Under the pieces are notes generated by a model, which saw only the letters and a program-made list of their open reading frames with translations, was not told where the DNA came from and made no database searches. This document shows positions 13,096-26,100 of a stretch of 64,000 nt of DNA, piece by piece. Position 1 is the stretch's first letter. Each line of letters opens with the position of its first letter. The translations under genes and the position numbers were made by a program. Source of the stretch: Diprion similis (taxonomy: Eukaryota; Arthropoda; Insecta; Hymenoptera; Diprionidae); contig NC_060116.1 of NCBI RefSeq assembly GCF_021155765.1, forward strand, positions 3,224,001 to 3,288,000, in the 5' to 3' direction.

Positions 13096-13140
13096 GTGAT
13101 TTAACCCGGTCGGTAAGTACTGACTGTAGCATCCTCTTAA
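13096..13140. repeat. Shared element end, copy A
   Basis: A 45-base segment holding CGGTCGGTAAG, then GACTGTAGCATCC, ending in CTTAA. It matches 32,375-32,419 with few differences. Read on the minus strand it starts TTAAGAGGATGCTACAG, the look of a transposon end inserted at TTAA. Confidence 0.6.
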
Positions 13141-14567
13141 TTATACGAGTATTCGGGGATTAAACATTTGGGTTCACTCATTTCAACATTTCTATCGAAA
13201 GTAGAGTCGAGTCAATATAATTTTGCAAAGTTTGGATTGATGATTATTTATGTTAGTAGACGTACAAAATGTACGTATAACGTACTAAGAAGAGGATTCT
13301 GAAAAGTTTTGTAACATTATACATATATCAATGTTTTTACATTTGAATATTATTTTCTAACTGGTGTTACGCAAAGTTAGCCTGCAAAAAGTCATAGTGA
13401 ATTTTAAGTTGTAAGGCGAAATTCATATTCACCGAATGAATGTCGAATCTCATCAATTAGAAAGGTGAAAATTTTGAATAGTTCGAATTTCTGAAAGGCT
13501 AAAACTCTAATAGGCAAAACTTCCGGATATTGAAGTTGATACTAATAATACCTTTCAAAAAGTTTTCGAAAGTAATTGATATCATTCGAATGTTGATCCT
13601 TCGGTAAGTGAATCCTTTAATGTCATATTTTTTGTATGTTGTGTATTTATAAGCAGAAAAACCTTAAATAATTGCTACGTATTTTCTTCTACCTTTTATT
13701 TGTACAAAAATTGTTGAAAATACGTCAGACTGAATACTGGACTGTCATCCACGCTAACTTATATCTACGTATTAGAAAAACAGAGAATTTCAATTGTACG
13801 CAACAATTGTAATTGTCTTTTTTAACTGAAAAATGACCTAATTATCCTCTCTGCCTTTCGTACATACATACATAAATTGGAAGTTCTGTTTTACGCAATC
13901 ACTGAAATTGAACCACTGGGTATTGTGACCATGTCGAAATCAAACTATTCTGGATTTTTGGCCATTAGAAAATTTGAAGAATTTGTATTTTTGGGTACTT
14001 GGAAACTCGAAATATGAATACTTTCTAGCCCTGTTATAGGTACACTGAGAAGACTTTCATTTGTTGTAGTTACTACAAGGATTTAGTAAACTAGATATCG
14101 TTGCAATAACGGTTCAGATATTGTTAAATATTTAGTGTAATTATTTTTGTAAATATTATTTTTTCTAGTTATTGCAACAATAAATCTGTTTAGTCAGAAA
14201 AATATTTTCAGCTTAGCAAAATCTTGACGTTAATTTATTATTGCCCCAAGATAAAATTATCGCATTACAGTTACCTACGAGAAAACATATTACCAATAAC
14301 GATATTAATCGAAACGAATTTAGTAAGCCGTGATAAATTTTCTATTTTAATTCGCAAAATTGATTTTCATATCAAACCCAGGACTGTAACAAAACTATAA
14401 ATTTCCGTCGGTATACGTCAATGCAAATCGAGGGTCTACCAGAGTGGTGTAACGAGTGCCAATGCAACTCTTGCGATGTAACAGCGGTTTGCTCGGTACG
14501 GCAACGTGGGTTTCTAACGATGCTTTTATTGTTAACTCACGTCATAGGCGGTACGGTAAATTCGCCG
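13141..14567. other. Intergenic, AT-rich
   Basis: No gene, RNA or clear repeat recognised. Composition is ordinary for the window. Confidence 0.45.
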
Positions 14568-14850
14568 AGAGAGAAGGGAGAGAAACGTACGTGCGGATCA
14601 AGAAAAGAGAGAGAGAGGGAGAGAGAGAGGGAGATGCAGAGAGAGTGCTGCATATACGAGAATATGCGCGAATCGCGAAGCGAAGTTACGTTCCAAAGAT
14701 CACGATCTTGACAAGTCGTTCTTTAAGTCAGATACGGAGCGTGGAATCCAGTGAAGGGTATTATCGCACTCAGTCAGCACTCAGAGGAAACAGAAGCGGT
14801 TCCCACAATGCAGCAGCCTGCAAGGGAGTCCTGGAGCAGGAGAGCAGCTG
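14568..14850 (+). promoter_or_regulatory. Possible promoter or 5' exon with GAGA tract
   Basis: A GA-rich tract at about 14,568-14,645 (repeats of GAGAGAGAG) is followed by GCACTCAGTCAGC at about 14,770, which resembles an arthropod initiator (TCAGT). An ATG in good context (CACAATG) follows at 14,809-14,811. GAGA tracts and TCAGT initiators often mark insect promoters. No downstream coding exon could be identified, so it may be a 5' UTR exon with a distant partner, an enhancer, or nothing. Confidence 0.25.
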
Positions 14851-14859
14851 AAGCAGGTC

Positions 14860-17280
14860 GCTCTTCGCCGCCTTCTTTGATCGGGCTTTCAGGGCACTTC
14901 GAGAAGCCGTTCATTATTTTCAGATGAAATTCTCTCACCTCTTTTTCCCCTCTTCAAGGGAACACGCGGTTTTAAACTTCGAGTGGAGAGGAATATGAAT
15001 GGAGAAGTGGATTTTGAATGGTGGAATCTTTTTGATTCTCACTTAAAAAAGTTATGGCTGTAATGGATTTTAGAAATTTTTATCTACGAGTTTTTCAAGT
15101 ATTCGTCGAAAGCTAGTCTTATAAAGAAAATGAAGTTCTTTAGCCTGTGAATAACTTCCAGGCTTTTTGAACCGGTTAGTTAATTTTCATTAGCGAAAAC
15201 TTAGAGAGTGGTAATTGAAATTCGTAGAATTATGTATATTATACTTTAGAAGATGAGTTTTTCATCTGATTACTTGACGAAGTAATCATAAATTAAACCA
15301 ATTTATTTTCCAAAAATTAAACCAATCGAATATAGCAAATTTATTTTTATCGAACAATTTTGAATAGATTCAATCGCACGATATTTTACACAAAGCAAAA
15401 ATTATCTTATTACAAAAGATGTCGAACCAGACAGATTTTCTCTACACGGCTCTTCTTTTCACCGTCTCAATGTATTAGTCCATTGAATTTTGCAAAGATG
15501 CATTGTTGAATAATTTGAAGAAATTCACAGAGTGAAATTAATCAGTATTAAACAATTGAAGACCGAACGAACTGTTGATACGAATCTTGATAATAACTCT
15601 ATACTTTCATTTTGCCTGTCTCTGAATGACTGGAAGAGGTGACGTTGCACAAACAGCGACTCCACCGCGATTGCATTTCGAAAAACCAGTCAACCGAGGT
15701 AGTAAAATTTTGCTGTGCAAAAATTTCCTTGAGAAAGTTGAGTTGTTCATTTTAACTACTCTGCAACGTCCGGATTTGGAAAAAAGAAATATTTGACCGC
15801 TTTTAATGATGGTAATAAAAAGTTTTAGTGGTACAGATCTACGTACACAATATCAAAATTATGGCGATGATTTCATCTGTGTTGCACTATGGTTTTGAAG
15901 TATATAAATTAAATACCTACACCCAGGAGAATGATCTCTATCTGAATTTAAATCTCCCGAATAATTTGTTTGCGATTGAATATTCTTTCAAATTTTCAAT
16001 AAACAATCTTTCAAATAACGGAAAATAGGTATTAGAAATTAAATCAATTATCTGTTGACGTGAAGAATCATGGGTTTGATTGAAAAATACTTCTTCACGG
16101 CAAACAAATATTCGTTACTTACAACGATCGATAACAATTCACCTGTTTTCTGAATTTGAATAAATTATTTCTCAGACTTTTCTTGCATTTTGAATTCTTA
16201 CTTTTTCTTACCAGGCATCTCCATGAGCGCCTCTTATGGGTCTCTTATGGTGCCAAGTTGGAATTGGACGTACAATAACCGAGAATTTATACATTTAATA
16301 AATGATATTTAATGATCAATTCCACATACTTATAGTGAAGTGAGCGTATACAAAGACGAATGGAATCGCCATGACGGATAAACATCCTTGCAAACTATCG
16401 GACGGAAAAACACCTGAGGATTTTTTAAATTTCCGTATTAGTGTTCCGTAGTAAAGAAACTGGGTCAGTTGTCCTCTCCAGTCTGCGATTCTTTGATATC
16501 GCATACATGCGACTAGATAAACACGCTCTTTAACGATTTATCAAGTCGGAGGCGTGCTGGAATTGCAATTGTACATTTGTGCGTGAATCGAAGGCGAGCG
16601 TATGCGTATAATTTTATGCCGTCGTAGACAGATCGACGGGAAATAATGAGCCGATATAATTGTCATATCGTTAGCAAGGCTTGTTTCAATCGTTATACAC
16701 ACCGACTGACTGCGGTTATTTTGCGTTATGAAACGACACACAGCCTTCGCTCCATTTGTCCCCACCTTCACCGCTTTGTGGACTTGGACATAAATTTCAT
16801 ATTTAATTGCCCGGCTATTTTACTACGATCAAATAGTTTTACATTTTATTCATTATCTCACTTCGAACTGCAACCAGAAATAGAAATCTAACCGCGTTCT
16901 TGCAGAAGGAATCATTTTTGTTCAGTATGAATCGATTACCGATAAACACCGATGCCGTATATTGAAACTTGTTTAATTTTTACTTCTAATGATGTGTCAT
17001 CGTTACATGAGAATTGTCGACACCTAATTTAGGCGGAAGAAATTGTGATTACCTGTTCAAGTGAGCGGCTGTATTCATAATTCAGTGAAAGTAAATATAT
17101 CTGCAGTGAACTGTTCGCAGGAACTCTGAGAAAAATCTCTTTGTCTTCTGTCAGATTTCGGTTAGATATCTGAGACAGCATTTTTGTAGTAAAAGGAGTT
17201 AGTGAATGGGACAAACGAGTAATAGTCTATAATAGGTATAATACAATCTTTATTATATGCAGATCATAAACGGGAAGATA
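14860..17280. other. Intergenic, AT-rich
   Basis: No gene could be supported on either strand; only short random open frames. Confidence 0.45.
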
Positions 17281-17292
17281 ACAAGTGGAAAA

Positions 17293-17325
17293 TAAATATA
17301 TAAATATATATATATATAATATACT
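17293..17325. repeat. AT dinucleotide microsatellite
   Basis: Alternating TA tract with minor interruptions. Confidence 0.7.
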
Positions 17326-17639
17326 ATAACTACATAAGTACAATAAATAAACGAATAAATATCAGCGTCTGCGGAAATTTCATTCCTGGGTGTTGCGTAG
17401 TGTTGGATTTTTGAACGATCTTACAACTATAAACTAGCAGCCCATTACGACTGCGCCAACGAATATTTTCAAAAGCTTATTGTGACATAACTATTAGACA
17501 TAGCCATATGGTCTCGTGGACTTTTATTGGAGATAGTCGAGACCTTAAAAACTCTAGAGCATAACTTTCCTCTATCTGTAAGAGTTTAATCAGCGTTTGC
17601 ATAAATGTGTGAACCCGTTTCGACTTAGCTTATAGATGT

Positions 17640-17880
17640 CGTTATATCACCAAAACTAATGATCCGGTTGTAACAAAACATAGCCTAAAACCTGGCCAAA
17701 CGTTGTAGCTATCCACAGAAAAAAAAATAATCAAAATCGGTTCAGTCGATCTGGAGTTATGAGCGAACGTACGGACAGACAGGCAGAGAGACGCTGAGTT
17801 TCATACAACGTACAGACGATAAGGACACGCGGGCCGGAACTAACGAATTTTCAAAAATCGAACCCAGTTACCGACGGACG
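17640..17880 (+). repeat. Transposon-derived segment, probably 3' end of a retroelement
   Basis: The words CAAAATCGGTTCAGTCGATC, TGGAGTTATGAGCGAACGTA and CGGACAGACAGGCAGAGAGA occur in series. From general knowledge, phrases of this kind (a query for a root or sign change, then acatacagacagacag) are very common in interspersed repeats of insects, often at the ends of non-LTR retrotransposons. No reverse transcriptase frame remains, so this would be a truncated fragment. The family is not assigned. Confidence 0.45.
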
Positions 17881-18349
17881 GGCTCTGCGGTCGCATTGCG
17901 TAACGGTCGTTTGTACCAGCAGCGCGTTACACGTGGGCAACGCAATACCTTGGACAGAGTTCCGTTCAGCCGCAGCTATACATGGACAGACGGTGCCAAT
18001 CGTGCCTGTGTAAGCAGGGTTGCGGAGCTCCTGATGCCCGGCTTTGGTAGATCTATAGGAAACCCATGTTCGCTAGACCGTTAAGTCGGTTGAACACCGC
18101 AGGTCTATCCAGGTATCTCTTTGTCTGTGTGCGAGTGCTCGGCCACTCGATTCGCCTCAAATGCTATTAACGATTCCGATGCCGAAACGTCACCGTGAGT
18201 TATCTCGGGACATGGACGGGTAGGCTACTTCGCTTAGCCGTTTTCGCTTCCTGGACCTAATTTCGAGGGATGCTGGGACGAATTTAATGACTACTTGGTT
18301 GTAAATAACTTTTACAAAATTCTAGGGAAACACGGAGTGATGGAATGTC

Positions 18350-18900
18350 ATTGGTTTTTGAAAATTCACAAAAATTTTGATCATCTTCAGTTGTCTACAA
18401 CAAAATAAAAAATCGATTGACCCGAAAAATTGGAACATAATTTTCGTTATAGAGTACGAATTTCTAGGCAAATTATGATAATCGATAGTTTTCTACGACT
18501 AAAATAAGAAAAAAAACCAGTGACCATAAAAGAGACAGTAAAATTCCCTACAACTTTTGGAGAATTATATACATTTCTACCGAATGTTATGATCGAATAA
18601 AAATAGTTATAGTTTCACGCAGGTAATTGTGTATATACTGTGAGTTTTTACAAGTCACAAGTCTCAAAGAATTTCGATGGTAAATATCAACTTCCAGGCA
18701 TGGTTCTCTACTCGATTACGAATATTTTAGAGAAAGTATGAAATACTATTCGTGAATCACAGCTAGATGTCAAACTTTTTTAAACGTGCAGTAGTCGTTT
18801 CTTTAGATCAGGAGCTTCACGATATTCCACAAACAACAATGTCCATTTCAACAATTAATGTGTACCAAATATTACCATGAAAAAGTAAGCTGTTCTAAAA
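18350..18900. repeat. Diverged dispersed repeat, copy 1
   Basis: Contains a run TGGTTCTCTACTCGATTACGAATATTTT and then a stretch on failing 'ATGAAATACTATTCGTGAATCAC' that resembles 33,660-33,760 (TGATCCTCTATGAG, GTGAATATTTTCGA, ATGATGTATTATTC, AAATCACTG). Order is kept over several hundred bases with much divergence, suggesting two old copies of one element. Confidence 0.35.
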
Positions 18901-20150
18901 TTGTCTATGAGAGATTACGAAATTCTACGAAATATTCTATCTGACAACGACGATCGTGTTTTGATTTCTCTGAACAATCGTAGAGATTTTGGTAGAAAAC
19001 GATACATTTTTTTTCTCACCAGAGGAATTCTGAATATAAGCCAAAATTCGGTATTTTCTGGAGATAGGCTGATGATCAACTAATTCTAAGGCACTAACTA
19101 ACCAAACAGCTATTATTGAATGTATTGACTTGCAGAAAACCGATTCATTGATAATTTCACGTTATTATTTACAACCGCAGCTAATGAAGAAAGTCGGTAA
19201 TAACTTGATTTTTAGCAAATCTTGCTGACCCGCTAGCTTTGTGCTGGCGGAAAAAGGAGAGAGAGAAAGAGAGAGGTTTGAGAACCTGTCAGCGGATAAA
19301 ATCCATGATTAATGTGAAACGCAACACGTGGGCGGCTTACAATGTTATAAAGCTAGATATTGGAACTGGATTTGTGTCGCGGAGGAATCTCGAAGGCTCA
19401 GGACAACGTTATTACTAACGGGATTCTGGACCGTTTTTGCATCAGTTCTGTGCAAATTTTTCTGCGAAATTCTGCTGTTGATTTCTTTAATTATACAGAC
19501 TTTATCATTCGTAGTTTTCCAGATTTTTCACCATATTTTTGTTAGCTTATTTCTTTCGTAATACTTTGAATATGGCCACTCTGTATTTTTCTATAGATCA
19601 ATTTGCGAGAATTTGCTCCCTTTCTACGGCGGACACTCAATCCCAACAGTCCTTTGAAAAAATGTCAATTTCTGATAATTTACAGAATAATAATCCCCAA
19701 ATTTTCCGTTAGAATTTTGGCTTTGATCCAATTGCATGTCATATCACAAATTGAACAGAGTTCAATCGAAAGTAGGAATTCATTTGAACGAAGTTTAAAT
19801 GTACATTCTCTTCAATTACCAAAAGTAGGTAACCATAGGGTTGAGATTCAAATAATTTGCATTGTTTAATGCTCCAGAACAGAACGCTAATGATGAGTAG
19901 AATCAAAAAGCCTCGGAAAATTTTGCAGAAAGACGTGCCGATATTTTGAAGATCATAGGAGAAAATACGGCAAAATATCCGAGAAAAATGCAGAGCCCGT
20001 ATAGAAAATTCAATTCGATTAGCTATCAAAAAATGAAAAAAACTCGCTAAATATTTCTGAACAACTTTCTTCACCGCGCCTGTACGATCTAAATGAAATT
20101 TCACTGATCAGTTTTGTAGAAAAATTAACAGACCAAAATCTCGGCCAAGA
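18901..20150. other. Intergenic downstream of the EGF gene
   Basis: AT-rich, with no supportable exon. It includes a short GAGAGAGAAAGAGAGAG tract near 19,257-19,275. The 3' UTR of the EGF gene should begin at 20,150 and run leftwards; no exact AATAAA was found close by. Confidence 0.4.
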
Positions 20151-23100
20151 TTAGGCCTCGTTTTCGACGTCGCTGTCCACCGAGGGCAGCACCGTCGTCG
20201 GAGGTTCGGTTGGCCACTTTCCCGCTGTTGCCGCAGGTTCATTCGTGGTCGGAGGATCGGTGATGAAAATCGGACCCAATGGTTCGACGGTCTGCTCGTC
20301 CTTATGCTCGACGGAATCGTCGTCCTCAACTTTGTCTTCTTCAAATGCCTGGCTGCTCTCTTCGACATCCGGTTTCACCGGCGTCTCTTCAGTGAGGCTG
20401 GAATGCGTCGCGACGCTCTCCTCCGTTGACGTCGGCGACATCACGAATTGCGTCGGCGTGTTGACCGGCATTGGGGGCATCAATTCCGTCGCTGGTACTG
20501 TCGTCTCGATCTGACACTGACGACCCATGTAACCCAACGGACAAATGCATCTGAAATAAAAATTTACATCGATGTTGAGGTTTTTCTGCGGAATGAACTG
20601 ATTTCGAGCGGAGTCGCTTGCTTTGGGTACCAGCACCGCTTATTCAAGGAGGTTTTTCAGCCAAGTGTCGACTCTGCCCAGTGAACCAATGAATGTGAAT
20701 TTTTATCAACTTCTGTCTGCTGATTGTTGTTCAAATAAAAAACCGCAAAATATTTATAATAACGTACAATATCCTATACTGTTTTATTTTTTGTATTTTG
20801 AACTGATTTAGAACAGTATTATAGATTTAGCTGCTACAGTATACAGACGGCGTGAACTTATTTTTTAGTTTCATTAAATTACACTACTTTCCTGTCACTC
20901 ATGAAATTTTGGTTTTGTCTGACGATAAACATTATGAAATTTAAAAAATCCTGCTTCCGGTGAACTGGAGAAGTATTAAATTCGTCAACAAGAATAATAA
21001 CGAAAAACTTTGTAGAAATATATTGAATTACAGTAATCGACTTTTATTCTGCTCAGAATTCTTTGAAAACGATTCTTCAACAATAGAAATCGATCAAAAC
21101 TAATGTTATATTGTCGGAGACTCCGACCCAAGTTTAAAATTTGATTGAGATTTGAAATAAAATAAAGTTGCTAGAGCTAGACTGACGAAAGTTTCTTTTC
21201 GCGAGAATATTACCTGTAGAATATTCCAAAAATACCGAGTAATTAATTTTTACTTACATTTGTTTTAAATGTAGCTGTAAACCGTAGTTAATTTTCTATA
21301 CAACACGACGGGGATTGTTTCAAGGAGATATTGCAGTTTTAGTGTGGATAAAGCCTTTTCGGAATAAACAGGTCTCGTATCCAAAAAAGAATAGAGAAAT
21401 ATTATTACAAACATAACCGAATACTTATGACCGTACCTGAAATTTCCGTCTTCCTGAGTGACGCTGATGCAAGTTCCATTATTCTTACAGGAATCCGGGT
21501 TCTCATCACAGTAGGTCAACTTCTCATTGCAGAGATCTCCAGTCCAGCCAGGTTGGCACCGACACTCCCATGGCCTTTTGCAGGTGCCGTGAACGCACCC
21601 TGGATAAGGAACACACTCCGTGCAGTTTGGCCCATTCCAGCCAACCCGGCATCTGCAAGTTTCAGGACGTCGACATCCTCCATGTTCCCGGCTGCATCCC
21701 TTCGCGCAGATTGCTGTTAAAGTTAAAAAAAATGTATATGAAATGTTTCTCACGATGTTGGCCACTGTAAAGTGCAACCAGCCAAATCGATTGCTGGATA
21801 CACGAAGGGAAAGGAATTGTCGAACAAACGGAATAGATTTCATTGGAGTCCGTTTACTGCAATCCAGTATTTCTTACTTGTTCCATGTACGATGACTTCT
21901 ATTCAACAATTTCGATTTAGTTAGTTTGTTCAAATAAATTAGTCAAGCGAATTCTTTGTTTCAACAAAAGCTCTTTGTGTCACGATCGAGTGAAGTGTTC
22001 CTTCGAGTGAACCTTTTGATATGTTTTCGAAATTAAGCTAACTAAATATTTCATTTCAAGCTTATGTATTGTTCCTCCAAGTCGCATATTTGTGGACACA
22101 AATAATTACTTTGTTCAAATCATGAATCTAGCCAACACAAAATTCACATCGATTGAATACAATACTTTGTTGATCTAACAAGTAAAGAATATATTCGTAG
22201 TAAACATCAATATGCTAGTACTGTAAACGGCCACTAGGCGGCGAACTCTCTCGCTATGAAAATAGCTTCAGTGATAGATATAAAACTGGGTAGTCGTCTG
22301 AATGTGAGAGGTCAATCACGGATAACGTAAGAGGTAGTGACTATGAGCTTTCAGACAGTGATTGTGTGTTCTCCTAATTCACTGTGCGCGCAACAAAATA
22401 TGAGAGTTTCAAAAAGTAAGTCAAACATTCAATGATTTATCAAATACGTAGTGCGAGCTGCATCGTAATCATTAGAGGAATAATTCAGTTGGAGTTCAAC
22501 TGATCTTGTAATTCATATTACCTGTAACGTATTGCTAAGTTTGACACGATCTAACCTGCTTTATATACGTTAGATGGATGTAAGACAGGGATTTATGTAT
22601 GCAGATGACTGTAGATTGATGGTGAGGTTAACTTAAGGTCACACCAAAGAGGCATGCGTGTGCGCGTTCCAGTTAGGTATTTACAAACACGAAATCCAAT
22701 GAGAACCGTTTGATATGTCGGTAAACCAGTCGGTAAGATCGTATACCAACATATCGAGTGGGTCGGATATTGAACAGTGTCAGTGCGTGCGTTACCGACG
22801 TATCAAACGGTTCTCATCGCATTTCGTGTTTGAGCCAAATACACGCACCCTTGAATCGGTTAGAATCTAGTCGTTCAGTGTAGTTATTGGCATATTCCCG
22901 TAAAAAATATGTTCGTGAGGAAGAAATGAAAGATGAAAGCAATGGATGACTATCTTAGTGTTCTTTTCAAACACTGTGACTCTTATCGATAAATAGAACT
23001 AATATTTCATACTTATTTAGACGCTTCATTTTCACGCAACATCTAGTTGTCTAAGATTTATCATCAGTAAATTTGAGAGAATTGAAAATCATTTATAAAA

Positions 23101-26100
23101 TACCTAAAAAGAGTAGGTGCGTTGCTTTTTGACTGAAAATAGTAGCAAGAAAACAATCGTTGCGTCATTACATCGTGCAAATTCAGAACAGCCATCGTGA
23201 GCGAAAGTATCTTATACTTTTACTCATATTTCTCCAATGACTTTTTAAGTCTGACGTGTGAAAAATGTGCGGTACATTTGCATCATGATGAGAGATATCT
23301 AAATAAAAAATGTGAGCGGATTCTACGAAATCGCAATAGTAAATTTGTAGAATTCATGCCGTTTCTTTATTTCTACGTCAAATGAAAATGCATTGTGTGT
23401 TTTTGTTTTTGTTCAGAATCGTGTGTAGAATGGGGTTATTAAGCCCTTCTTTGTGCTTTAGATTTATACAATGCCAAAATCGACTAGGGCACTCTGTTAA
23501 GATCCTTTGATCGTTTTGTCACGTAATCGATTTGAGAGTTTCTAACCTGAATTCATATCATTCTTTCGTGAAACATTCAATTGATTTGGAACAAAACATC
23601 ATACAGAGTCTTAATCCATTGATTTCGTCGCGAGACGGGCTTTGAGATCATATTTTGCAAATTATTAGATTATTATTTCATCTGATAATTTATAGGTCCC
23701 AGCTGACCAGAACACACTTTTTGACCTTAAAGCGATCATATCACAACAAATCTCGAATCGAATAAATTTTTTACGAAAGAATGAGATGGATTCTCATAAG
23801 AATTCTTAAATCGGTTACGTAACACCACCCACAAAAAACTCTTCAAGGAGTAGTCCGATGATGGATGCCATGCTTTTCAATTCAACTCTTTCTTCCATTT
23901 ATGATGCTGGATTCAAAGTGATTTTCCATTCCATCGCGTGAAGTTATCGCTAATTGAGACCGCACTTACGTATCTGGCATAAGAAACCAGTCCACCCTGG
24001 TTTGCAGCGGCACTCAAGAGGCCCTTGACACGTTCCGTGAACGCAGCCTGGCAGAACGGCGCACTCCTTACACTTGTGTCCTTGCCATCCGAGTCTGCAC
24101 CTGTGGACAGAGACGAGGCGATGGAATGCGATCGGATGAGAGACAGTCGGTGGATAAGTCTTTCGTGGTTGGCAGCCCTCGCCAAGCTTTTTACCTGCAT
24201 TCGCCTGGTTTTTCGCAGTATCCTCTGGCTGGGTGACAGTCTGAGCTGCATATCGGCTCGGAGCAGAAAGGTCCTGACCATCCAGGATCGCAGGCACATT
24301 CGAAGCTCACGTTGCACCTGGATTGGGTGAATATTTTGAGTTTGGATTAGTGAAATCAACTCGTGAACCTGAAAGTCTTGATATTGAACCTGCAGATGGA
24401 TCATGATGACGAGAAACAACTCTGATCCAAATTCAGATTAGGGTAATGGTTTTAATAATCACTTACTGGACAAGGCTTAAATAATACTTTTTGCCGAACT
24501 AAAAAATCCTCTAGAATAAAAGGTTTTTTAATCAATTCATTTAGATACTTCACGAGCAAAAAAGTATACTCATTACGGTTTCTTCGCGGAACCGACCGAA
24601 ATAATCGTCTGTAGTAGTTATACAGTTACAGTGGCTTCATTTTAACTAATAACTTTCTCGTACTTCTTGGAATTGGCGTCAGTCCGTTATTTTGAACAAA
24701 AGGTAAAAAAAATGCTGATTTTTATGATACCTGACTTCTGGTTGCACCAACGTAAGAAATTTGTAAGTATTTTCGAGGATAATTGATTATCTATGAGGTT
24801 GTATCCGCATAAAAACACTCACGATTATTTTCGAAAACTCTGCAAGAAAACTGGAATATGTATATTTTTTAAATATGTATCTAACGTTTAGACCTTGTTT
24901 CAGTACAAAAAAAAGACGTGTTATCCTAATTAGAAATAGTCTAATCTTTGCAGGAAGACATATGAAGAACCGATTATACGTTGGGTTTCGCACAAGTGCG
25001 TCATTCGTACCGTTATGAGCATTTGCGTTGAAATAACAAAGTTTTAGAACGACGCCGCGACGTGAGTCACGGAAATAAGTGGTCCTCGATCAGAGGTCAC
25101 TGGCACAGCTATTGAAACCTTATTTCAATTAGTAATCAACCGTGTATTTCTGTTAACTTGTTTTTTGCACGAATATATAACCGTTTTTAGGCTAGACAGA
25201 CGTGCAACATCAAAATAGTATACTCAAGGAAATAAAATTTCATTAAATGTCAAAATTGCAATATCATAAAGCGCTTTGCGGTGATGCGAATCGATTTAAT
25301 CGATCTCCAAGTCGTTCATAATGAGATTTGGACGTTCATTGGTTGCTGCAGAAGTTATTCCCTCCGTGACGTTTTTAGTACGCGACTGGGGTCATAGAGA
25401 GATCAATGATCGATGATATTTAACACACAGATTCACCAGTAGTTACGGTTTAAGTTCGCAAAAGTAATATTCATAAATACCTGCCGTGCTGACACAACGG
25501 TAAAGTGACGCATTTGTCACAGTCTTCTCCGTAGAAGCCGAATTTGCATTGACATTCACCAGGACGACGGCAGTATCCTTGGAGTGGGTCACACCCCTTC
25601 CTGCACATTGGCACGTCGCACAAGTCTCCGGTCCATCCTGAAAAGCGTTTACGAAATGAAAGGGTTATTCTTTTGTCGATTAAATTCGTTTTCGGAAATT
25701 CATTATGACTATACTGAATTATAGTGAGAGAAATTTATCAACTTAATGTTTCGTTAGTGTAATCTGCGATTTTTTTTCTCTTGGAAATAAACATGATTTA
25801 CTGGGTAAGATTTTTAATGCAAAAATATGCTGCTGTGATACTTTATTGAAGAAACGAAATATCGAATTATTAGCATTCTCATATGGGCGTAAGGTATTGA
25901 CTATATTTATGCAAAAATGCACATTCGTGAAGTGATGCTATAATTTTGTGGTTTTATGGATTTACACTAAATGTTTGAAGGCGATTGTTTCAAAAATAGT
26001 TTACATTTCAGAACAGGGTCAATTGATTTAAGATATTGGTTTTTATAATGAGGTTGTACTATGGATAAAAAGGTTGACTAGTTACTGGGATTATTTTAGT

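Noticed and set aside
19739-20104. Minus-strand frame with a hydrophobic stretch (FRGFLILLIISVLFWSIK) as a possible membrane exon of the EGF gene
   Set aside because: The upstream exon reaches a clean stop first, no convincing donor/acceptor pair was found, and AT-rich DNA readily gives such hydrophobic frames.
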